The notes: generated by a model not told the origin, from the sequence alone. A stretch of 64,000 bases of DNA from Paenibacillus_E sp042676385 (GCF_042676385.1 NZ_JBHTHA010000033.1:1-64000), one strand, 5' to 3'; shown: positions 10,149 to 18,730, counted from the first letter of the stretch. A program made the numbers and translations.

Positions 10149-11930
10149 TTGGCCAGTCGAAAAAGCAAGCCGCAAGCACACAACCCGAAACCGATTTTCT
10201 TTCGGTTAATGGCCTACATCAAGCCCTACAGCCTATGGGTCCTTCTAACGATTGTGGCCTCGCTTATTGTCGCCGCCGTCGATATCGCGATGGGTAAGCT
10301 GATCGAGCAAATGATAGACACCTCTTCGCGAACATTGCTGTACTCTGCCGGGTTCATTGCCATTTTGGCGCTTACCGGCGTTGTTTCGAAGTATTTGATC
10401 AAGTATGCTTCAACCCGGTTTAGCAGCTATGCGCTGCGTGATTTACGCAATTCGGTCGCCCATCATCTGGAGAATCTGCCGATTTCCACGGTAGAAAAGC
10501 AGCAATCCGGCGACCTCGTATCCCGTTTGACGAACGACACGACGGTGCTGCAAAACTTTTTTATTCACCATTTTGCCAATGTATTTTATATGCCGGTTGT
10601 ATTTGTTTGCGCATTAACGATTCTGCTGCTGACCAGCTGGAAACTGATCCTTTTTAGTCTCATCCTGCTGCCTGTCGGAATTGTCGTCACCGCTGTCTTG
10701 AGCAGGCCGATCAGCCAAATTTCCGAGCAGCTGCAGGAACAATTAGGGCATGCGAATGCCGTGGCCCAAGACATGATCGGCGGAATCCCCATGGTCAAAG
10801 CGTTTAACAGACAAGGTACGATGTACGAAAAATACAGCAACGTGATGCAGCAGGTTTTGTCTAAAAGCCTGCTGCTCGAAAAACGCCGCGCGCTGATGTC
10901 ACCAATCAGTATTCTTCTGTTATCGACACCGCTGATCTTGATGGTCGGCGTCGGCGGCTACTTGATCGATAAAGGGGAATTGACATCCGGTAACATCATC
11001 ATTTTTTTGTACATGTTTTCGTTCGTTTTGCAGCCTATCTCGATGATACCCGTGTTGTCCGCGCAAGTGCAGGAAGTATCCGGCGCAGCCAGGCGATTAT
11101 TTGATGTGCTGGATATGCCGGTGGAGCCGGAAGTTCGTTCGTCCGAGGTTGTGGATCTCACAGCGGTACCGATTGAATTTGACAACGTGACATTCTCCTA
11201 TGACGGGCAAACGAATGTGGTGGACGGGGTAAGCTTCTGGCTGCAAAAGCAGCAGACAATCGTCCTCATAGGCTCAAGCGGCTGCGGGAAAAGCACGCTG
11301 TTTAAACTGCTATGCGGCTTTTACGAACTGCCGCATGGTTCCGGACGTATTAACGTGTTCGGCAGGCCGCTGCATGAATGGAGTCTAAAGCAGCTTCGCA
11401 GTCAAATATCGCTCGTTTCTCAGGATACTTATCTGTTTCCCGGCACGATTGCGGAGAATATCGGCTTCGGGAACCTTCATGCCACGTTGGACGATATCGT
11501 GCGGGCAGCCAAAGAGGCGAATGCGCATGAATTTATCATTCAGCAGCCTGATGGGTACAACACCGTCATCGGCGAACGGGGTTCCTTGTCCGGAGGTCAA
11601 AAGCAGCGTATCGCCATCGCACGCGCGCTCTTGAAAAATGCGCCGATTCTGCTGCTGGATGAGCCGACGTCCGCCCTCGACACGCATTCGGAAGCCATCG
11701 TGCAGGAAGCGATAGAAAAGGTGATGAAGGACCGCACAGTTCTCATGATCACCCATCGTCTGGCAGCCATCGATAAAGCCGACTGGGTCATCTTTATGAG
11801 CGAAGGAAAAATTGTGGAAAGCAATACGCACGACCAGTTACTCCGAGTCAATGGCCCGTACAAGAAGCTGTATTTGAAACAATTCCTGCTCCAAGAGGGC
11901 ACCGGCAGCGCGGACAGAGAGGGGGCTTAA
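10149..11930 (+). CDS. ABC exporter half-transporter 1 (peptide export)
   Basis: A fused membrane and ATPase ABC exporter of 593 residues. An N-terminal six-helix membrane domain (about residues 15-310) is followed by the nucleotide-binding domain with Walker A GSSGCGKST, signature LSGGQ, Walker B LLLDEPTSALD and H-loop MITHR. I take the TTG at 10149 as start because AAGAGGAG lies 6-8 bases before it; the in-frame ATG at 10131 has no ribosome site and sits 6 bases after the NRPS stop. The segment before the signature (GERGSLSGGQ) is one residue shorter than in its neighbour. With the next gene, four bases away, it probably forms a heterodimer that exports the NRPS product and perhaps gives self-resistance; that role is inferred from position. 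Confidence 0.88.
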   Translation: MASRKSKPQAHNPKPIFFRLMAYIKPYSLWVLLTIVASLIVAAVDIAMGKLIEQMIDTSSRTLLYSAGFIAILALTGVVSKYLIKYASTRFSSYALRDLRNSVAHHLENLPISTVEKQQSGDLVSRLTNDTTVLQNFFIHHFANVFYMPVVFVCALTILLLTSWKLILFSLILLPVGIVVTAVLSRPISQISEQLQEQLGHANAVAQDMIGGIPMVKAFNRQGTMYEKYSNVMQQVLSKSLLLEKRRALMSPISILLLSTPLILMVGVGGYLIDKGELTSGNIIIFLYMFSFVLQPISMIPVLSAQVQEVSGAARRLFDVLDMPVEPEVRSSEVVDLTAVPIEFDNVTFSYDGQTNVVDGVSFWLQKQQTIVLIGSSGCGKSTLFKLLCGFYELPHGSGRINVFGRPLHEWSLKQLRSQISLVSQDTYLFPGTIAENIGFGNLHATLDDIVRAAKEANAHEFIIQQPDGYNTVIGERGSLSGGQKQRIAIARALLKNAPILLLDEPTSALDTHSEAIVQEAIEKVMKDRTVLMITHRLAAIDKADWVIFMSEGKIVESNTHDQLLRVNGPYKKLYLKQFLLQEGTGSADREGA

Positions 11931-11934
11931 GATC

Positions 11935-13719
11935 ATGTTCCTGAGGCAGTCCTATAAGGAATTCAAACGGCTCATGTCTTTCATGAAGCTGCGGCGCAAA
12001 GGGTATTTCATCGGATTAATCGGAGACAGCATCAGCAATGCCAGCATCGCCATCCTGCTCTCTTTTGTCATCCAATATTTACTCGATTATTCCGTTCACC
12101 ATAATAAGGCCGTCCTCATGAAGGCAATTTGGATCGTCGGCGGTACGTTCATCATGCTCAGTGTGCTCTCACCGTTATTCAGCTACATGTATCACCGGCA
12201 TGTCAAGCAAACGATGGCGGAAATCCGGCTGCGTGTATTCGAACGGCTCGGACGGCTGCCGCAGAGCTACTATGAATCCCATCATTCAGGGGATATCGTA
12301 TCGCGGATGACGAACGATATGCAGCTGATGGAGCAAACATACACCGAACATATGAAATCAATCATGACAGAGTGTTTGACATTGGTCGGCTCCCTGACCG
12401 TTATGTTTATACTGGATTGGCGGCTCGCCTTGGTTTTGGTCGCCTTGGGTCTACTATCCGTCTTGATCAACACCCGGTTCGCCCAGCCTTTGCGAAATAT
12501 TAGCGACCGGTTTCAAGAGCAGACCGGCGGCTTGACCGAACGGCTGGCCGATCTGCTTGCCGGTCTGCAAGTCATTAAGATGTTCTCGCTGCACCGCGCG
12601 GTTACGAAGCGTTTCTATGATAAGAACGGGGAGGTCACGGCCTCGGCGATGAAACAGGGGCATGGGACGGGTCTGCTGGAGGCCGCTAATTTCCTCATTA
12701 ATTTCTTGAGCCTTGGCGGGATGCTCGTTATCGGGATCATCATGTATTCGCAACATTTGATCGAACTCGGCGTTTTGGGGCAAATCATCCAGCTGCAAAC
12801 GGGCGTTTCCATGGTGTTTCTGCAGATTGGCAGCATGGTTTCGCTTGTGCAGCATTCCTTCGCCGGAGCCGCTCGCGTATTCGAGCTGCTGGATGAATCA
12901 CTGGAACCTGATCGCTACTCGATTGCAGGCTCCTCGGGCGGCGGTAATCATGAGGCGATAGCGGACGCAGATTTGGAAATGAAGGGCGTCACCTTCAATT
13001 ACGGTACGGCAGCCGGCGTATTAAACGGAAGTCATCTCACCGTGCAGAAAGGGCAGGTGGCTGCCCTCGTCGGCGCCAGCGGCAGCGGCAAGAGCACGGT
13101 GATGAAGCTTTTTCTCGGCTTTTATCCGCCTATAGAGGGCACGATCCGCATCTTGGGTAAGCCGCTAGGCCATTATACGCTTTCCGAGTTAAGGGAGCTA
13201 ACCGCATATGTACCTCAGGATCCGTATTTGTTTCACGGCACGATTGGCGATAACATACGTTTCGGCCGACCCGATGCCACGGATCAGCAATTGCAAGAGG
13301 CGGCAAAAGCGGCATATGCCCATGATTTCATTATGGAACTGCCGGACGGCTACGCAACGATGGTTGGCGAGCGGGGCTCCTCGTTGTCCGGAGGACAACG
13401 TCAGCGTATTGCCATTGCCCGGGCGCTGCTCAAAGACGCGCCAATTCTCCTGCTCGATGAGGCTACCTCCGCGCTGGATGCCGAATCCGAGTTTTGGGTA
13501 CAAAGGGCTTTACAAACATTGATGAAGGACAGGACGACACTGATGATCGCGCACCGGCTGTCTACGGTCGAACAGGCGGACATCATTTATGTAATGGATC
13601 AAGGTGTCGTTAAGGAAATGGGAAGTCACGAACAGCTTTTATCCGGCCAAGGGTTATATGCCAATTTGTATCGGCAGCAATCGCACAAAGAGCAAAAAAC
13701 GGAAACGATCACTGCTTAA
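11935..13719 (+). CDS. ABC exporter half-transporter 2 (peptide export)
   Basis: A second 594-residue exporter with the same architecture: six-helix domain (about residues 20-310), then ATPase with Walker A GASGSGKST, signature LSGGQRQR, Walker B LLLDEATSALD and H-loop MIAHRLSTV. The ATG follows AGAGAGGGGG by about 8 bases, and the gene begins 4 bases after the first half, so the two are co-translated. The consensus catalytic motifs are intact. Paired half-transporters after an NRPS thioesterase are common in lipopeptide and other NRPS clusters of Paenibacillus and Bacillus. Export of this peptide is inference; a general drug or lipid exporter cannot be excluded from sequence alone. Confidence 0.88.
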   Translation: MFLRQSYKEFKRLMSFMKLRRKGYFIGLIGDSISNASIAILLSFVIQYLLDYSVHHNKAVLMKAIWIVGGTFIMLSVLSPLFSYMYHRHVKQTMAEIRLRVFERLGRLPQSYYESHHSGDIVSRMTNDMQLMEQTYTEHMKSIMTECLTLVGSLTVMFILDWRLALVLVALGLLSVLINTRFAQPLRNISDRFQEQTGGLTERLADLLAGLQVIKMFSLHRAVTKRFYDKNGEVTASAMKQGHGTGLLEAANFLINFLSLGGMLVIGIIMYSQHLIELGVLGQIIQLQTGVSMVFLQIGSMVSLVQHSFAGAARVFELLDESLEPDRYSIAGSSGGGNHEAIADADLEMKGVTFNYGTAAGVLNGSHLTVQKGQVAALVGASGSGKSTVMKLFLGFYPPIEGTIRILGKPLGHYTLSELRELTAYVPQDPYLFHGTIGDNIRFGRPDATDQQLQEAAKAAYAHDFIMELPDGYATMVGERGSSLSGGQRQRIAIARALLKDAPILLLDEATSALDAESEFWVQRALQTLMKDRTTLMIAHRLSTVEQADIIYVMDQGVVKEMGSHEQLLSGQGLYANLYRQQSHKEQKTETITA

Positions 13720-13770
13720 CGGAATTATTGCTTTCATGAAATCAATCGAAAGATAAGAGGAGTGGAATTC

Positions 13771-15054
13771 ATGTCTATTTTTGAAAAAATGGAATCGAAT
13801 GTACGTTCTTACTGCAGATCTTTTCCCGATGTGTTCACGAAAGCGAAAGGTTCTACGCTGTATGCCGAATCCGGAAGCACATTTATCGACTTTTTTGCCG
13901 GAGCGGGCGCTTTGAATTACGGGCACAATAACGATTACATCAAAGAAAAGCTGATCGCGTATTTGGAGTCAGACGGTTTATCGCATGGTCTCGATATGTA
14001 TACCTCAGCCAAAGCATCGTTTTTGCGTACATTTTCAGAGCTCATTTTGAAACCGAGAGAGCTTGATTATAAGGTTCAATTTTGCGGTCCGACGGGAACG
14101 AATGCGGTGGAAGCGGCTTTAAAGCTGGCCCGCAGAGTCAAAGGGCGCTCAGGTATTTTCTCTTTTATGGGAGCCTTTCATGGCATGTCGCTTGGGAGCT
14201 TGTCGGTGACCAGCAATCTGTACCACCGATTAGCGGCCGGTACGGATTTACACCATGTTTCCTTTATGCCGTTTCCGTGCGGTTACATGGATTCATTTGA
14301 TACGATCCAGTATATAGAAGCCGTACTGAACGATGATCATTCCGGCATTGACAAGCCGGCGGCCATCATATTTGAAACCGTGCAGGCGGAGGGAGGCCTG
14401 AATGAAGCGCCGATCGAGTGGATGCAAAGGCTTCGCGATCTGTGTACGCGACATGATATTCTGCTCATTTGCGATGAAATCCAAGTTGGCTGCGGCCGCA
14501 CGGGACCGTTTTTCTCCTTTGAACGGGCGGACATCGTTCCGGATATCGTCGTGTTATCCAAATCGATCAGCGGCTACGGTCTCCCGATGGCCATCACCTT
14601 ATTAAAACCGGAATTGGATATATGGAACCCCGGGGAGCATACGGGAACTTTCCGTGGAAACCAGCTTGCGTTCGTAGGTGCGGCAGCAGCACTGGAGTAC
14701 AGAGAACTGATTCATTTAGAGGCAGAAGTTTACAGGAAAGGACAATTCGTCAGCCGGTTTTTGCAGGAGGAAATCGCGCCGTTAAGCGAGGACATTCAGA
14801 TTCGGGGAATGGGTTTGCTTTGGGGGGTTGACGTATCCGCATGCAAGCATGCGAACATCTCCAAAGAAATTGCGGTTCGCTGTTATGAGCTTGGACTCAT
14901 TTTGGAAAGGGTAGGCCGTCAAGATAATGTCATCAAGCTGATGCCCCCGTTAACCATTTCGATGGAGGAGCTTGAGCAGGGCTGCGGCATGTTGAGACAG
15001 GCGGTTCAGGAATGCTTTGAGAAATACGGGTTAAGGGAACACGCTGTCATCTGA
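13771..15054 (+). CDS. Diaminobutyrate-2-oxoglutarate aminotransferase (EctB-type)
   Basis: A class III PLP aminotransferase of 427 residues, matching the EctB length. It converts aspartate-4-semialdehyde plus glutamate to L-2,4-diaminobutyrate. Family landmarks are a D-E-I-Q-V-G-C-G-R-T-G stretch with the cofactor-binding Asp, the Schiff-base lysine in VLSKSISGYG, and GEHTGTFRGN. The ATG at 13771 has AAGAGGAG about 8 bases upstream; a GTG at 13762 is too close to that site. No ectA or ectC is nearby, so ectoine synthesis is not supported. Directly downstream of NRPS and exporters, it most likely supplies diaminobutyrate to modules upstream of the window, as in polymyxin-type cationic lipopeptide clusters. 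Confidence 0.88.
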   Translation: MSIFEKMESNVRSYCRSFPDVFTKAKGSTLYAESGSTFIDFFAGAGALNYGHNNDYIKEKLIAYLESDGLSHGLDMYTSAKASFLRTFSELILKPRELDYKVQFCGPTGTNAVEAALKLARRVKGRSGIFSFMGAFHGMSLGSLSVTSNLYHRLAAGTDLHHVSFMPFPCGYMDSFDTIQYIEAVLNDDHSGIDKPAAIIFETVQAEGGLNEAPIEWMQRLRDLCTRHDILLICDEIQVGCGRTGPFFSFERADIVPDIVVLSKSISGYGLPMAITLLKPELDIWNPGEHTGTFRGNQLAFVGAAAALEYRELIHLEAEVYRKGQFVSRFLQEEIAPLSEDIQIRGMGLLWGVDVSACKHANISKEIAVRCYELGLILERVGRQDNVIKLMPPLTISMEELEQGCGMLRQAVQECFEKYGLREHAVI

Positions 15055-15077
15055 CACTCGATTTGCGGAAGCAGCCT

Positions 15078-15293
15078 ATGGAGATTCAGATGAGAAATAT
15101 GAACAGTGGCATCCTGATCGGTTATTTGGGTTTAGGCATACTTGCAATGGTTCTGTGTACAGTTCTGAGTCTTAAGTTCAAAATTGTTTTACCGAATGAA
15201 ATCCTGATGATGAGCTTAGCAGTCATATTGATCGCTTTAATCTTGTGGACGTTGGTTTCATTTTCCTCCGTTAATAAGCATTTAATTAACTGA
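15078..15293 (+). CDS. Small two-helix membrane protein, unknown function
   Basis: A 71-residue protein from the ATG at 15078; an in-frame TTG at 15063 and ATG at 15090 are alternatives, and none has a strong ribosome site. It has two hydrophobic segments: about residues 11-30 (ILIGYLGLGILAMVLC) and about 37-60 (ILMMSLAVILIALILWTLV), joined by a short polar turn. It lies 23 bases after the aminotransferase and just before a terminator, so it looks like the last gene of the peptide cluster. I do not recognise the family. Small membrane proteins in such clusters sometimes act in immunity, but nothing in this sequence shows that. Confidence 0.6.
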   Translation: MEIQMRNMNSGILIGYLGLGILAMVLCTVLSLKFKIVLPNEILMMSLAVILIALILWTLVSFSSVNKHLIN

Positions 15294-15320
15294 GAAACAT
15301 GCCGCTTCTAACGGAAATAA

Positions 15321-15355
15321 GCCTATTCAGTTTAGTTTGCAACTGCTGAATAGGC
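15321..15355. terminator. Bidirectional terminator hairpin between NRPS cluster and GntR gene
   Basis: GCCTATTCAG (15321-15330) pairs exactly with CTGAATAGGC (15346-15355); an inner AGTT/AACT pair shortens the loop. A T-rich run follows on the plus strand. It separates the convergent small membrane protein and GntR genes. Confidence 0.7.
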
Positions 15356-15379
15356 GTATTTTCTTTGGAAAGCAAGGAA

Positions 15380-16027
15380 CTAGATCATATCCAAGTAACT
15401 AATTTTCCAGTGAACATTTTTTACGAAATGTTCCAAGCCCTCTTTGTCCTTTTCTTTAAACATTTGGATGATTTGCTTATGTTCGATGTTCATTTGCTCA
15501 AGCACCGAAAACAATCTGGGTTTATCGTCGCTAAGATATATCTGTCTGACAAAACTATTTTGCAGGGTTTTCAGCAAATCAATTAAAGTACTATTATCGC
15601 ATTTTTGTTGGTATACGTTATGAAATTCATTTTGGTAGAATTGATAATCGGAATAGCTCTCTTCTTGGATGGAGATATCGATTTTGATGGCGATCGCCTC
15701 CATTTTCGATATATCTTCATCTGAGATATGATCGATGGATAAAGTGGCTGCCATAGCGTCTAAAGTACCGATGAGCTGGAAAACATCAAGTTTTTTCTTC
15801 GTATCAAGTTCTTTTACAACGAAACCTCGGCGAGGGAAATATTCCAAATAGTTTTCGGAGGCTAATTGAATAAGTGCTTCTCTTACAGGCGTCCTGCTAA
15901 CTTCAAGCTTCTCGCAAATGGAGTTCTCGCTTAGCTTTTGGTTGGGAAGTAAAGTTCCATTTTGAATACGCTCGGCAATGTAATTATAGACGTGGTCTTT
16001 TAGTGACTGATATTTATTTTTAATAAT
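15380..16027 (-). CDS. GntR-family transcriptional regulator (FadR/VanR-like)
   Basis: A regulator of about 215 residues. The N-terminal winged helix reads ...YIAERIQNGTLLPNQKLSE... followed by EKLEVSRTPVREAL, the GntR recognition helix. The C-terminal part is an all-helical ligand domain of the FCD type (about residues 85-215), including MEAIAIKID and YQFYQNEFHNVY. No ATG, GTG or TTG lies in frame near the required N-terminus. The best initiation point is an ATT at 16027 (or 16024), 8 bases after the strong ribosome site AGGGAGAAGG (16036-16045 on the minus strand). It is divergent from the methionine/homoserine-type operon and likely represses it through the TTGTATACAATATACAA sites. The effector is unknown. 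Confidence 0.82.
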   Translation of the reverse strand: MIKNKYQSLKDHVYNYIAERIQNGTLLPNQKLSENSICEKLEVSRTPVREALIQLASENYLEYFPRRGFVVKELDTKKKLDVFQLIGTLDAMAATLSIDHISDEDISKMEAIAIKIDISIQEESYSDYQFYQNEFHNVYQQKCDNSTLIDLLKTLQNSFVRQIYLSDDKPRLFSVLEQMNIEHKQIIQMFKEKDKEGLEHFVKNVHWKISYLDMI

Positions 16028-16064
16028 GACGTATACCTTCTCCCTAAATGATTTGAAGATAAAA

Positions 16065-16083
16065 ATACAATATACTATATATT
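16065..16083. promoter_or_regulatory. Partial third GntR operator copy near the regulator's own start
   Basis: ATACAATATAC (16065-16075) is the core of the 18-bp sites found at 16215 and 16313, here about 20 bases upstream of the GntR ribosome site. It would fit autoregulation. Only the core is conserved. Confidence 0.4.
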
Positions 16084-16182
16084 GGATATTTTGATTTTAT
16101 CATTGAAAAGTGGCTTATTCAAGCAATTCTGCCTCTGTCATCGATTGAAGGGAGCAAGTAATAAATGTGATAAAAATACATA

Positions 16183-16211
16183 TTGATAAAAAACATTAGC
16201 GGTGCTAAGAT
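16183..16211 (+). promoter_or_regulatory. Sigma-A-like promoter for the homoserine/SMM-type operon
   Basis: TTGATA (16183-16188) and TAAGAT (16206-16211) are separated by 17 bases. The first operator begins 4 bases after the -10 box, so a bound repressor would cover the transcription start. Confidence 0.5.
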
Positions 16212-16214
16212 AAA

Positions 16215-16232
16215 ATTGTATACAATATACAA
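16215..16232. promoter_or_regulatory. GntR operator-like repeat, copy 1
   Basis: ATTGTATACAATATACAA contains the palindromic half TTGTATACAA. It occurs again, base for base, 98 bases downstream. Its place just after the -10 box fits repression by the divergent GntR protein. Confidence 0.65.
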
Positions 16233-16312
16233 AATACAAATTTGTTCGGAATCCACCCTATTCCAATGAATAGGAGGTGTGAAGAAATATTTGAGGTCAA
16301 AGCACGCAGCAT

Positions 16313-16330
16313 ATTGTATACAATATACAA
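16313..16330. promoter_or_regulatory. GntR operator-like repeat, copy 2
   Basis: An exact second copy of the 18-bp sequence at 16215-16232. It lies 98 bases further on, within the untranslated leader and about 80 bases before the first structural gene. Looping between the two copies, or a roadblock to transcription, would be possible. Confidence 0.65.
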
Positions 16331-16410
16331 TATGCAAATGTCGGTGGAAAAAGTTAATTTCGTTCTTCATTTTCTACTGCATCATGGAATCGAAAGAAAG
16401 GTGAGAAAAC

Positions 16411-17631
16411 ATGAATCAAGATATCGATCGTGCACATGTAGGCACAAAAGTGGTCTGGGCAGGGGAAAAAGAATTCAGGGTTTTCGGGGCGACGCAAGTG
16501 CCCGTCGTGTTGAGTGTAGCTTACGATTATGACGACGTGGATGAATGGTATGAAACAGCGCTCGGAAATCGGCCGGGTTACATTTATAACCGGATGACGA
16601 ATCCCACAGTACAGGCGTTGGAAGAAAAGGTAAGAATTCTTGAGGATGCGGAAGCGGCTGTCTGTTTCTCATCGGGGATGGCAGCTATCAGCAGTGCGCT
16701 GTATACATTTTTAAGACCTGGAGACCGCGTTATATCGGTTAAAGACACTTACGGTGGAACGAATAAAATATTCACTGAATTTCTGCCTAATATCCAAGTG
16801 CATGTTGAATTATGCACGACAGGCGATCATGCCGAAATAGAGCGTGAATTAGCCAAAGGCTGTAAGATTTTGTATTTAGAAACGCCGACAAATCCGACGC
16901 TTAAGATTACGGACATTAAGCGATTGGCTAAAGCTGCAAAAGCAGTGGGTGCCATGGTGTTGGTTGATAATACGTTCGCAACACCGATCAATCAAAACCC
17001 GTTGAATTTGGGGGCTGACATCGTGATACACAGCGCTACGAAGTTTTTAAGCGGACATGCGGATGTTTTAGGCGGGGTAGTCTGCGGCACCAAGGAACGG
17101 ATGGAACAAGTGTACCATTATCGTGAGATCAATGGGGCTACGATGGATCCATGGTCGGCTTATCTCATTCTAAGAGGTATGAAAACGCTGAAGCTGCGAG
17201 TCCAACAGCAAGCGAAGAGCGCTATGGAGATCGCAACATTTTTACAAATGCAAAGTCCTGTGGAAGCTGTTTATTATCCCGGATTGGAAGCGCATACAGG
17301 TCATGAAATTGCCAAAATGCAAATGAGAGGTTATGGCGGTATTCTGAGTATTGTCCTAAAAGATGGAATGGAAGCTATCAAGATCTTGCTACCCAAGCTG
17401 AAATATGCAAACCGGGCAGGGAATTTAGGGGCTGTCGAAACGATTTACGGGCCAGCAAGAACGACCAGTCATGTGGAATGTACGCCGGAAGAACGGAAAT
17501 CGCTCGGAATATCGGAAGGTCTTCTTCGGATCTCGGTAGGGATCGAGGACACGGAAGATCTGATTGATGACTTGCGGCAAGCCTTGGAATATTTGAAATC
17601 GAAGCTTCCCGAATGTATGAAAATTAACTAA
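16411..17631 (+). CDS. Cys/Met-metabolism PLP enzyme (cystathionine gamma-synthase/lyase family)
   Basis: A 406-residue gamma-family PLP enzyme. Members carry out gamma-replacement or gamma-elimination on homoserine esters, cystathionine or methionine. The Schiff-base lysine is in HSATKFLSGHADV (about residue 210), preceded by LVDNTFATP with the pyridine-binding Asp; YNRMTNPT and CFSSGMAAIS are phosphate-binding elements. The ATG follows GAAAGAAAGGTGAG. Sequence alone does not separate cystathionine gamma-synthase, cystathionine gamma-lyase, methionine gamma-lyase and O-acylhomoserine sulfhydrylase. Next to an S-methyltransferase, a permease and homoserine dehydrogenase, it could act on methionine or S-methylmethionine, or it could make homocysteine for the methyltransferase. 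It is the first gene of the operon. Confidence 0.88.
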   Translation: MNQDIDRAHVGTKVVWAGEKEFRVFGATQVPVVLSVAYDYDDVDEWYETALGNRPGYIYNRMTNPTVQALEEKVRILEDAEAAVCFSSGMAAISSALYTFLRPGDRVISVKDTYGGTNKIFTEFLPNIQVHVELCTTGDHAEIERELAKGCKILYLETPTNPTLKITDIKRLAKAAKAVGAMVLVDNTFATPINQNPLNLGADIVIHSATKFLSGHADVLGGVVCGTKERMEQVYHYREINGATMDPWSAYLILRGMKTLKLRVQQQAKSAMEIATFLQMQSPVEAVYYPGLEAHTGHEIAKMQMRGYGGILSIVLKDGMEAIKILLPKLKYANRAGNLGAVETIYGPARTTSHVECTPEERKSLGISEGLLRISVGIEDTEDLIDDLRQALEYLKSKLPECMKIN

Positions 17632-17648
17632 GCATAAGAGGTGTTACT

Positions 17649-18689
17649 ATGGATCATAAAATTGCATTGCTTGGTTTTGGCGTAGTCGGCCAAGGGCTGG
17701 CGGAAATTCTTATGGAGAAGGCACAGACTTTGTCTCAAGATATCGGTTTTCGAGCAAAAGTCGTTGCTGTTTCGGATCTTATGAAGGGTTCTATCTACCA
17801 TCCGGAAGGATTGAATCTTTCACAAGTACTTCATGTAGTCAAAGAAACGGGCAAACTCGATGATTATCCCGACGAACCCGGGCTGATCAGGGGACTGGAT
17901 AGTTTTAAGACGATACAGGAAACCAATGCGGATACCATTGTGGAATTAACCTACACGGATGTGAAAACGGGCCAACCAGCTATTGATCACTGCAAGGCGG
18001 CATTTGCGAGCGGCAAAAACGTGGTGATGAGCAATAAAGGACCGGTCGCACTGGCCTATCAAGAACTAGCTGCATTGGCCGAAAAGAATGGCGTTCGATG
18101 GGGTTACGAAGGGACTGTTATGAGTGGAACGCCTGCCATACGCCTGCCGCTTGTTTCACTCGCAGGCAATACGATTTACGAAATCAAGGGAATATTGAAC
18201 GGTACAACTAATTTTATGTTGACCAAGATGGAAGATGGGATGAGCTATCAGGAAGCTCTTGCTGAAGCCCAAGCATTAGGTTATGCCGAGGCAGACCCGA
18301 CTAACGATGTAGAAGGTTACGACGCGCAGTATAAAATTACGATTCTTACCAATATCGTGATGAACGGTTCGATCAATAGGGAAGACGTGGCATGTCAAGG
18401 TATCAGCCATCTGACGCCTGAGGACATTCAAATGGCCAGGGCGCAAGGGAAACGTTGGAAACTTATTGCTACCTGCCGAAGAGATGGCGATCGGATCATC
18501 GCAAAAGTAGGTCCGGAAGCCCTTCCGCTCAGTGATCCATTGGCAGCCGTTGGAGGAGCGGTTAATGCAGTCACGTACAATTGCGATTTGGCCGGACCCA
18601 TCACGCTTATCGGAGCGGGCGCGGGGCGTAAGGAAACAGGCTTTTCCATTTTAATTGATTTGATCAATATCAGCCGCGACCAGCTTTAA
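17649..18689 (+). CDS. Homoserine dehydrogenase, short form without ACT domain
   Basis: A 346-residue protein. The N-terminal Rossmann fold has LLGFGVVGQGLAE. The catalytic domain has the family block ILNGTTNFMLTKM, an EALAEAQALGYAEADPTNDVEG stretch carrying the acidic residues of the active site, and the KGPVAL loop. It interconverts homoserine and aspartate-4-semialdehyde with NAD(P). Biosynthetic bacterial enzymes usually have about 430 residues with a C-terminal ACT domain for threonine feedback; that domain is absent here, which fits a catabolic or unregulated role. The ATG at 17649 has AAGAGGTG at good spacing, and the gene starts 17 bases after the PLP enzyme. An aldehyde dehydrogenase follows. 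Confidence 0.88.
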   Translation: MDHKIALLGFGVVGQGLAEILMEKAQTLSQDIGFRAKVVAVSDLMKGSIYHPEGLNLSQVLHVVKETGKLDDYPDEPGLIRGLDSFKTIQETNADTIVELTYTDVKTGQPAIDHCKAAFASGKNVVMSNKGPVALAYQELAALAEKNGVRWGYEGTVMSGTPAIRLPLVSLAGNTIYEIKGILNGTTNFMLTKMEDGMSYQEALAEAQALGYAEADPTNDVEGYDAQYKITILTNIVMNGSINREDVACQGISHLTPEDIQMARAQGKRWKLIATCRRDGDRIIAKVGPEALPLSDPLAAVGGAVNAVTYNCDLAGPITLIGAGAGRKETGFSILIDLINISRDQL

Positions 18690-18730
18690 AAGGCGACCTT
18701 AATCAAAATAAACCATTTGAGGTGACTGGG

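Larger units (their letters stand above)
16028..16410. other. Divergent regulatory region between GntR gene and amino-acid operon
   Basis: 383 bases without a convincing protein gene. It holds a sigma-A-like promoter, two identical 18-bp operator-like repeats, a partial third copy next to the GntR start, and a hairpin CTATTC-CAAT-GAATAG (16258-16273) directly before a perfect AGGAGGTG. A short frame after that site (TTG at 16291 to the TGA at 16401-16403) would encode 37 residues with four cysteines. No SAM riboswitch or T-box core was recognised. Confidence 0.6.

Noticed and set aside
13771..15054. Ectoine biosynthesis gene ectB
   Set aside because: No ectA or ectC is near and the gene directly follows NRPS and exporter genes; precursor supply fits better.
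16028..16410. SAM riboswitch or T-box in the leader of the sulphur amino-acid operon
   Set aside because: I looked for the S-box core and the T-box sequence and specifier arrangement; neither is visible. Protein operators explain the region better.
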